The notes under the pieces are model-generated. The model was not told the origin of the DNA. It made no database searches and saw only the letters and a program-made list of their open reading frames with translations. This document shows, piece by piece, positions 55,729 through 64,000 of a stretch of DNA of 64,000 nucleotides. A program made the translations under genes and the position numbers. The stretch's first letter is position 1. Every line of letters starts with the position of its first letter. Origin of the DNA: Micromussa lordhowensis. Its lineage: Eukaryota > Cnidaria > Anthozoa > Scleractinia > Lobophylliidae. Where the stretch lies: NCBI GenBank assembly GCA_964020085.1, contig OZ026608.1, positions 2,574,981 to 2,638,980 of the forward strand, written 5' to 3'.

Positions 55729-58689
55729 CTTTTTTTAGATGAACTAGTCTTTGTGTAACGCAAATTGTATGCCAGTGCTTGCATGTGAACTGTATAGATG
55801 TAAAATTACTCAGTTTACTTTTGGCATTAAATTGACGTGTTTGTATCTTGTAGGCGCTGAAGGTATTTTTGAATTGAATTTATTGGCAAAAGATGAAACG
55901 TTAGCCGTTTCTTCGTATTTTGTATATTTGCTTTGACTTTTTTAGTTCTGTATCAAAAGCGCAGTTTTCAATGTGCTAGACTGAAAGAACTGCCCCCTTC
56001 TTTACCGCTGCATGTTAGAGGACAGAGATTTTCTTGTAACTATCTTCAAAGAGGCTCAAACCTACACACAGGACTATAACGGTTATAAGCAATTAAATTA
56101 ATAAAACAAGCCTAGCAAAGAAAAGTGCAAGCATACCAACCTTCAAACGATTGCTGCTGTTATATCGCTAAATAGAGCTTAAAACGACCGTTGCTTTGAG
56201 GTATCTGTCTGCGGTATTAGTATGTGGCTTGGGCAATTGTCGTGCAAGCGTTTTCATCAGACACTAATGAGCTGAATGTGATTTGTAAGCGCTATTTATA
56301 AGGGAAACCCCCTAGTGACGTCAGCATCCATTGTCTGATAAGAGCAAGGCGGAAAAGAAGGCAAATAACGGTTTCTAAGAAAATAAGGAACTTTAAAAAC
56401 GCGCTGTATTGAGACGAAATATGTTAATTTACATCACGTACGCTGGAAGGTGTTAAGATATATGCTTTTTTCAGGCACGCCACTTTCAAGTTTCGTTTTA
56501 TCAATTTCTGTTTATCCTTCTCGTGGGCACAGAACGTTGTCGGATATGACGGTCAGGTCACAAGGATCAAATGTTTGTTAATAAGTTCCCTTTCTGTTTC
56601 TGTTTGTTTTATCCAATAAAACACGACAATAAAAAACAGAGAGATTTGACAGCTCCTAGCACTGGAACTCAGTAGGCCCTTCTTGACAAACAAAACTTGA
56701 AATTGGGTCAGCTAAATATCTTCTAATCAGCAGCGGAAAGTTCGAGTTTACCCTGAGATGTTCGAGCCTATTTCACGCATGCTTGACTCGACCCAGTCTC
56801 TCTCTGTCTAAACGTTTCCTGAAATAACTAATTATGCATGGTCACTAATAAAGCGCCATATTGTTTGGTCTGTTTGAGTATCATTGCAGGAATAATAAAT
56901 ATTTTTGTGTTCTGTTTTATTCTCTTCTTTGTCAGTTAATAATGATGAAAAAAGGAGTATCGTTGCTGAAACGTAAAATGAAAAAGAAACAAGTTTTAAA
57001 ACCTAAATCTTAACTGATCTCCATTTCCTGCTGAAATGTTCTTCTCGGATGTTGCGTAATGATTCTATACCTTACGTGTTACACTCAAACGTTTAAACTC
57101 CGCGCGTCTAGATCTTTCTTTGTCGGGAGATGCACGTACTGCGACTCACAAGAAGTATAAATCAGACAATTTGAAATGCAAAGCTTGTACAACAAAATGG
57201 TTTTTGAAGTTTCATGAGAGGTATAGAGCGTTTTCTCACTCGCGTAGCCAGCAGTCATGCAAGTTTATTTGAACGAAAGAAAGAGTTGAGCTGCCACAAG
57301 ATTGGTTCAGCAACATGGCCGCCATGGCCGCCATTTTTTAGGACACCAATATGGCTGCCGTGACGTCACGAGAAAACACTTCTTTACCGATAACTCTCCT
57401 TAAGAGACTTGTGTGAGTCTTATACTAACCAAACATGCAAAGAACTGCACAAAAATACCCAAATACCCAACAAAAATAGTCAAAATACATAGTTTGGCCC
57501 ACAATACCTGTAACACTAGAGTTTATGCAAGAATTACTTAACCACCCCCCCCCCCCTCCCTCCCCATTCCCTTGCCTGCCCCCGCTCCGGGTTCTTTTTT
57601 TTTTGTAAAAAGCTATCAAATTTAAATTCCTTTGTGTCTGAAACGAGCCTTTGTCCTCTAAACTGCGGTGAAGACTAGATATTTTGAATAGCCCTTTCAT
57701 GGTTAACCGGCCTTTCTCATTTGCATTACAATGCAATCGAACGTGGATGCGAGTCAATTTTGGGAGGTCACCAAACAATGTTTGACCATGTTTAATCGCC
57801 AAACATTTTCCGTTTGGACAGGGCTTATTATAGATTATATTATAATGCGTATGATCGAGAAAAGTTAACCGTGAAAAGGGCTATTGTGCTTTTGGCAATG
57901 TTTCAATTTACACCGCTATTTCAACGGGTAAAACTGTTTTTAAAATGCCTTTTGGACGTTTTAGACCATAAAACAAAACACTTGCAATTCACTTGTTGCA
58001 ACAAGTTTCTTGTGTTATTTCGGAAACCGAGAGATTGTCTCTGTCTAAATTCACGTCCGTTTTAACCACTTTGATCCTTTTGTCTGCGTCTTCGCGGACC
58101 TTCGCCAGTCACGAATTCCTGTTGACTCAATTAGTCATGGGTCCTGGAATTTTGCCGAGTCTTTTCACTACTCGTTACCATATCTGTCTTCTGATCGGTC
58201 TTCAGATATCAAGAATTCCAGAAACTAACCTGATTTTAGCGAAATTCTGAGCGGCAGTGCAAACTAATTCCTTCACGCTGAAAAGATTTGCACAGAGACA
58301 GCGCCCCCAGATAAAACGTGCGTTTTCTAACGAACTATCAAATACGGTCACTACGGGGTGCCGTGGTGATATACGTAAACGAATTCGTCTTCAAGCCGGA
58401 CTTGGTCGTGACAATTGACTTCCTGCTTACCAGCAGATGTTTTCTTAACTAAATACAAGACAGGAAGTCAATAAGAAAACAACGTTTAGAATGATATGCA
58501 CGGAACTCGTGCAAGTCAGCACAGTTCTTGTACAAGCTTCTAATCTTTAGGTTGTTTTAAAGCGTTGATGTGTTTTTTTTAGGTTTATTTTAAAATTGTC
58601 ACGTAACAATTCTTGGTCGCTTCTCAACTTCGTTGCAGAAACGTTACAAAATGGTCAGGGAATTTGACAGGCCTAGGATTCAGGAAAGT

Positions 58690-58890
58690 TCAAGCTTAGG
58701 CGCGGATTCAGGGGAGGTGAAATGGGTGAATTTTCACCCCCCTTTTTCTGAGCCCCCTTCTAATTATTCATCGGAAATCAATCATGCTGATGCACAGACC
58801 TCAAACACCTCAACCAGGATCTGGTTCTATTACATTATTACAAAAATTCACCCCCCATTTAAAAATCCTGGATCCGCGCCTGTGGCTCCA
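58690..58890. mobile_element. ~190 bp MITE with GGCGCGGATTCAGG ends
   Basis: TTAGGCGCGGATTCAGGGG at the left and CCTGGATCCGCGCCTGTGG at the right are inverted. Just inside, GAATTTTCACCCCCC and AAAATTCACCCCCCA occur in the same orientation. Confidence 0.65.
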
Positions 58891-59498
58891 ATGTGTGAAA
58901 TTCTAAGCCATTCAGGTCTTTCATAGTTAATGCGAATTTAATTAATCACGCTGAATAGGGCAGGAAGGAATTTAAACTGACGTTATGTATACACTTGCTT
59001 TTACAGGCGTCACCGGAAATTGAAAAAAAAAAACCTGTTACCTCCTGGTCGCGTCTGAAGGCTTTTTAAAATGTTAAAAAAAAAACGGCTAACGACCAAC
59101 TGCAGCTCATGCAATGCAAAGTGGATTATCTATTGTCTATACATTGATTAATCCTTGTATTACCTAGCTCTGAAGAATTGTTGTAAGAAATATTCTCTTT
59201 GAAATTTTGTATAAACCTTCCTTGCTTCCTTGAGCTGGGCTGCAACTAAATGTGTATGAACATAATTAACACCGAGTCGATGAACATGATGAAGAAGAGA
59301 GTACAAATATATATATTTTTAAATCATTAAGCTTGATTAACTGGTTAGAGACTCCTGTCAGTAAAAAATCTTCTTAACACCATGGGGCAAAATAAATTTT
59401 ATGTTTGGATATTACTTGGATTCTAAGTTAGAGAATGTACACAGAACAGAAAGAAATAGCACTTAGAGAACTTAGAGAACTACCCTATTTTGCCGTAA

Positions 59499-59645
59499 TA
59501 TATCAAACACGAGCGACAGTGTTTCATCGGGATATCCAAACACCGAGAAGAGAGTTGAAAATACGACGCGCAGCGGAGTATTTTTGACGAAATTCGAGGT
59601 GTTTGGATAGCCGATGAAACACTGTCTCGAGTGTTTGATATATCT
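59499..59645. repeat. ~147 bp inverted repeat
   Basis: ATATATCAAACACGAGCGACAGTGTTTCATC is mirrored by GATGAAACACTGTCTCGAGTGTTTGATATAT. Inner arms are GGATATCCAAACACCGA and TCGAGGTGTTTGGATA, with a centre CGACGCGCAGCGGAG. Confidence 0.8.
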
Positions 59646-62024
59646 TCTCAATCGAAACAAAAACTAAGGAGAAAATCGAGAGGTAAAATCGTCAAACTCT
59701 ATGCTAATTAAGACCGGGTATCCAAACCTCCTTCACGATTGTGATTTTCTTTGTTTTAGCTTGATGAATTATTAATGAGTTTGAGAACCTTAAATCGATA
59801 CTTTGTTTGAGACCTGCCTTATAAGGCATTGTGAAGGGCTATTGTTGATGGTCTTATCGATAATGATAAAAGAGTAGCTTCTTCCAAAAAAAAACATACC
59901 CAATTCAAGACTAGCCGGCAAAAACCAAACTCTGAGACTAAAATGGACAACATCGATACCCTATTTCTGACCATAACGACTAAAAAAACCCATACCCTTT
60001 GGTACCGTACACTAAATTAACCATATAAGATAGAATCCCTTGGCTATTAACCGAGGTAATATAATAAAACATCTGTAGGTGTTTCGTGGGATCGGTCTGA
60101 CAATATCAAAGTTGTCAACAGAGGCTTAAGCTGCAGTATGCTATTGAGATCAACTGAGTATCGTATTTTATCCTGTAAATATTCTATTCCGTGAACGAAT
60201 CCGGGCTCGTCGTTAATATCGAGTTAAAGTCACGCATTCAATAGTTTTTGATGTGAATAGACCGAATAACCTAGAAGAATATTTGTCGCTCGCTCTCGCG
60301 AGGTCAAACGAGTTAAACAAGGACCGCGGAAAACTAGTTAAACTGGTCTTGCAGAGCACAAACAGCGTTAGCTCAAGTCGGATTCGTTTAGAAGCAAACA
60401 TGTCCGTAATCTGGTCTGTGCAGTTATTCACTTACCATTAATATTCTGCTGAAGCTGGGAAAATATCTGCGCAAACTCCCGGTTCGTGCGAGAATGACGG
60501 AGATATTTCACCCAGTTGGAAAATGAACGGATACGAAAAAAAACTCAGTTTGCATGTAAAAAAAAATGCCGCGTCTGTTTATACTAATAGGAGTGGACCA
60601 AACTACGAAATCATGTTATGAAAAGCGAGCGTGTACGTGATGTTATGGTAAAATATCATTTACATGTGCCGCCAAGTCAAGCTGAGAATAAATCGTCGGC
60701 AGCTGTGAAGGACATTTTTTTTCCTTTCATCTGGTTTGGCTTTATAACTCGTTTTAAAACAAATAAACGCTATTTTGGCACTGCATGAATTTGAAAGTGT
60801 TCCATAAAATGGCCTTGTTTTCAGTTTAGTCAACACGATGTAATGAAATTATAGTTTCTTTGTTACTATATTGTTCTTTAGCCTTTTCAGCCTCTTTCTT
60901 ATATTGATACTAAGCCTTCTGATTCTCAACACTGATAAACCGCTTAAGGGAATACGAGAGTCTGGGCCTTTCAGTCCCTTATATGGAATTTTTACTAAGT
61001 TCGGCTGTGAACAGGTAAACATGCCCCTTCTCTCAGTTTTATATAATATATTTTAGGCAGGTTAAGAAGTTAAAGAGTTGGTTGTCACTGGAAGCGGCAG
61101 TAGCCGAGATTTATTGACTTCAAACCATGAATTCCAAGGCTAATTATGGTGCAATAATAGCAAGTTAAAATAGGTCTCATGTTGATCTTGGCCCCAATGA
61201 GAGGTTAAGCACGTCCACTGATTTTGTTTCCCTTCTATGGATAGTTTAGTTGTTCAAGTGGAGATTTCTTCATATATTCCAAACAAAGAAGAGAGAGAGA
61301 GCTCCTCTTGTAACTAGTAACTAAAAAAGGACAAAACTAATATGACAATGAATAAGAGACAAGAGAAACCTCGAAAGACAGACGCAGAAATATGAAGATG
61401 GGAAATTTCGAGAATTCATGTCCAGCTGTTTTATTTATTTATTTAATGTGGTTCGAAATCAATAACTTCATTCGGACTTAAATTCTTAAATTCTTGGCTC
61501 AAACGCACCCTCCTGAACAAAGGAGGGCGAGTTGAGAATGCGAAGCTCGTCACAAGATGTGTTACGAAGATGTATCAACATGCAATTTCTCCATACATTG
61601 CCAGTTCATTGCTAACTAAACAGATAATGAGAATAAAAAAATCATCAACTAGGGACTGTTTTGATATTTGTACTGATCTTCTTTTTCTTGCTTTTTAACT
61701 TTTCCAAATCCGCGTATTGATTGATAATAATTTATTTGCTAGATATAGAAACACTTGCAATTCTTGTAATCCTCGTGTCAGTCAGTAGTTCTAACTTCGA
61801 CATGGATACAGAAGCAACAGCGTTCTGGGAATCGCTTTTTCATGCATTGTCTACTTTCTTATATTCAGTTGTCTTCCGACAAAACATCAAGAAATCGTTC
61901 ATATTACTCTAACTCTTAAGTTGGTAGTACAACTTTTCAATTGCAAAGAATCTCTGAAACCTAGAAACGTGACGTCTTCTCTCACTACCTAGTGCTAGTG
62001 CTAAGCAGCTCTTTCTCACGAGCA

Positions 62025-62290
62025 CTTTGACTGTCATGGTAATACATCTACCAAAGCCTTCGACAGTCACGAAACGGTTGACTGTCACGGACCTGCAGAC
62101 TGTCACGGAGCTTTTGATTGACAGGTAACTGTTGAGTATCACCAAGCTGGTGACTAACTAGCTGTCACGGAACAGAACAAATTTGCTGAGTGTCACGTTC
62201 AAGAGTAGTTATGAATTTCCGTGTTGAATCTAACATACAAGTTTTTGAAAGTCACGAAATTCTTTGTCTCCTGTCACGAAACCGTTGACT
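62025..62290. repeat. Irregular cluster of TGTCACG motifs
   Basis: About eight copies of (G)A(C/G)TGTCACGGA or close variants (GACTGTCATGG, GACAGTCACGAAA, GACTGTCACGGAC, GACTGTCACGGAG, CTGTCACGGAAC, GTGTCACGTTC, AAGTCACGAAA, CTGTCACGAAAC) at uneven spacing, ending in the last codons of Cys-rich gene 3. Confidence 0.65.
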
Positions 62291-62858
62291 CCAGTGAACA
62301 AAGACTGTCAACGCTGCCACTAACGCTTCGCATCTTTGAGTACGTGGCTCGTTTGTTCCAATAATTTAATTCTCTGAAGGACAATACCAATGCTAGCAAT
62401 GTCAAGATGGCTATAGCTGCGAAAAGTCCCGCCAAAATGACCAGATAACCACTACGCTGGAAAATTCTCGGACACTTGATTGGTCGAGTCACTTGGTTAC
62501 ATTCCTTTCCATTACACTCTTGCACACAGCGTTTGGCGTTACACGTGAACGAGCATGCTCCAGAGAGACACTGCTGTCTACAGTAACCGACGTCACTAGT
62601 ACATGCCATATGACAGTCATGGCATTTTTGGTAGCAAGTCCCGGATGTGCACGTCATTGTCTTGCATTTGGAACCAACACAGGCCTGGTTACACGTAGCG
62701 TATTGTGAGTCCCCGTATGTAACGCCACACTTGCATGACATGTCACTGCACTGTTGAAAGCAACTGTTGGATACTATAACGTTGCAGTTTTCAGTTGATG
62801 ACGCATCAACGTCAGCAGCTAGTAGAAATTCCGCGATAATCACAATGAGGCAAAGCAT
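62274..62858 (-). CDS. Cys-rich single-pass membrane protein 3 (diverged paralogue)
   Basis: 194 aa. Signal peptide (MLCLIVIIAEFLLAADVDAS), Cys-rich ectodomain with the same spacing (CYQKCHDCHMACTSDVGYCR, CLSGACSFTCNAKRC), a membrane span (YLVILAGLFAAIAILTLLAL), and a tail with YSKMRS and a Ser-rich SGSVDSLCSL end. It is clearly related to proteins 1 and 2 but well diverged in the first half and flanks, so it predates the tandem duplication. An acceptor CTCCACAG lies 8 bases upstream of the ATG, so a leader exon must lie further right. Function unknown. Confidence 0.75.
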   Translation of the reverse strand: MLCLIVIIAEFLLAADVDASSTENCNVIVSNSCFQQCSDMSCKCGVTYGDSQYATCNQACVGSKCKTMTCTSGTCYQKCHDCHMACTSDVGYCRQQCLSGACSFTCNAKRCVQECNGKECNQVTRPIKCPRIFQRSGYLVILAGLFAAIAILTLLALVLSFRELNYWNKRATYSKMRSVSGSVDSLCSLESTVS

Positions 62859-64000
62859 CTTGATGTCTGTGGAGAGATACAGAATGATAATTGGAGGTTA
62901 TAAAGCCTTTAAAGGCAATGACTGCTGTGCTTAGAGTTTTGATGTCAACTTCGCTTTAAAAGAACGATCAACATGCAATTCATACCGGTATGCAGGATCC
63001 GTGCCAATAATGGCCTTGATCAACATGGGTCTTTCCGTGGCTCAGTGGCTAGTCGAGTACAGCACCCCCCGCAATTTCTTTAGGAGGTCATTGGCCCTGA
63101 ATTCTGTTGAGGACAGAATTTTTCCTTTGTCACATGCTGGTGCCATGATGAACATTGATGAACATTTCATCTAGTTTCTCCTTACAGTCTCAATAGATTT
63201 TAAAGCAGATAGGTAATGAGAATAATGAAAATTATCAACTAGGAGATACTGCCTTGATGTAGCACTAACACTATGCTCACATTATAGCGGCCAACAACGA
63301 GAATGAAACTGATTCAGTGTGAACAGTGACTGGCGAATGTGTGCTAAGATTTACAGCTGCCGTCGGAATTCCGATGTGGTGTACACTCCTTCAGTCTTCT
63401 TCATCCCAACATATCCAGATTTATTAAAAATTGAGTGAATGTTTCGTGTACAACAGAAACCTCGCATTGCTTTTTGTCTTCAGTACGAGTTCAGTATTGG
63501 TTAACAGTTTTCTGCCGAACATCTGAGTTTTTCTATTGATATCTAATATAGTGGCGGAATTAACTGTCATTCTGAGAGCAAGATTTAAAAATATTTCGAC
63601 GACGGTTACAATTCAATTAATCCAGGCTGTTGGCTCTTCACAAACCTTTAGCTCTTAGACATACTGAGCTGAATATAGATTGCTTGTTGAAGTAGAATCT
63701 ATGACGCCGTCTGCCAGCTCGCTATTGAATTACGATATGCCATTAGAGTTTAACAACCTACTTTGCTTTCTGAGCTTCTTTCAGCTTTCGGCAATCGTTA
63801 GATCAACTTACTTCAACTGAATTTGAATTAACCTTGCAGTGGCAGTTAAGAAATCAAATACATAAAACACAATGTTTCTGAATTACGTCTACGTACCTCA
63901 GATGGTTTGATCATGAAGTGTAGATACTGTCTCCAGCTAAGTGTATTGCACGGAGAATTCAAGAGAATTACAGTCGCTGAACTTTCAAGTTTAAACTTGT
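62859..64000. other. 5' flank of Cys-rich gene 3
   Basis: On the minus strand a possible leader-exon donor, CCATCTGAG|GTACGT, lies at about 63900. At 63030-63170 a tRNA-like and SINE-tail-like fragment is visible (GTGGCTCAGTGGCTAGTCGAG, then TTCTGTTGAGGACAGAATTT). Nothing else recognised. Confidence 0.4.

Larger units (their letters stand above)
53933..57547. repeat. Tandem segmental duplication, unit 2
   Basis: Second copy of the unit at 50479-53932. It carries ~200 bp extra near 56890-57090. The right border is marked by AAGAATTACTTAACCACC, also found just before unit 2 at 53920-53932, followed by a poly(C) run at 57543. Confidence 0.85.
57548..62273. other. Intergenic region between Cys-rich genes 2 and 3
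   Basis: No convincing gene. It contains a short inverted pair (TTGACTTCCTG / CAGGAAGTCAA, 58409-58473), two inverted-repeat elements listed separately, a reversed fragment of the AAATAGGGTAT repeat (about 59890-60030), and a TGTCACG-rich stretch at its right end. The open frames at 57814-58250, 60213-60441 and 61721-61912 show no domain or splice support. Confidence 0.5.

Noticed and set aside
57814..58250. Overlapping 83- and 85-codon frames
   Set aside because: No domain, signal peptide or splice context; composition like neighbouring AT-rich non-coding DNA.
60213..60441. Frames on both strands (62 and 72 codons)
   Set aside because: Overlapping antisense frames with no family match; the region resembles MITE-derived sequence.
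61721..61912. 63-codon hydrophobic frame suggesting a membrane protein
   Set aside because: Only one hydrophobic stretch in AT-rich DNA, with no flanking exon partners.

Overview
The window is nuclear DNA of a multicellular animal. Genes are split by many GT-AG introns, there are LINE, SINE and Penelope-like remnants, and small inverted-repeat transposons are abundant. The mix of genes and repeats looks like an anthozoan cnidarian, most likely a stony coral; that is inference, since no rRNA or mitochondrial marker is present. All splice sites were read by eye, so exon edges can be off by a base.

Layout. (1) 1-14,700: two paralogous genes face each other tail to tail. Gene A (+) enters from the left with only its last two coding exons. 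Gene B (-, 14,667 to 6,763) is complete. Gene B encodes a predicted ~1,203-residue surface protein: signal peptide, right-handed beta-helix ectodomain, Cys-rich module, then about eight to nine membrane spans. (2) 14,700-18,100: intergenic, with a ~750 bp element whose two ends are packed with ATCGAT. (3) 18,228-29,066 (+): an SSX2IP/ADIP orthologue (afadin- and alpha-actinin-binding, centriolar-satellite coiled-coil protein) in 15 coding exons, ~608 aa. (4) 31,699-49,133 (+): a complete SCP2/SCPx gene (peroxisomal thiolase fused to a sterol-carrier domain) in 18 coding exons, 534 aa, ending in SKL. (5) 50,479-57,547: a tandem segmental duplication of ~3.5 kb, each unit carrying a small Cys-rich single-pass membrane protein gene on the minus strand. 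A diverged third paralogue lies at 62,858-62,274. I do not recognise this family.

The introns and gaps hold many small inverted-repeat elements. Several are described with terminal repeats and target duplications: two copies of a TTAA element, two copies of a ~370 bp MITE, two copies of a ~330 bp palindromic element, and others. Most notable are a 51 bp element with a 9 bp target duplication inserted in frame in the last exon of gene A, and a truncated Penelope-like element in SSX2IP whose 24 bp target duplication copied a 5' splice site.

The genes do not form one pathway. SSX2IP and SCP2 are conserved housekeeping genes. The flanking receptor-like and Cys-rich genes are lineage-specific, duplicated membrane-protein families and are the likeliest source of undescribed biology.
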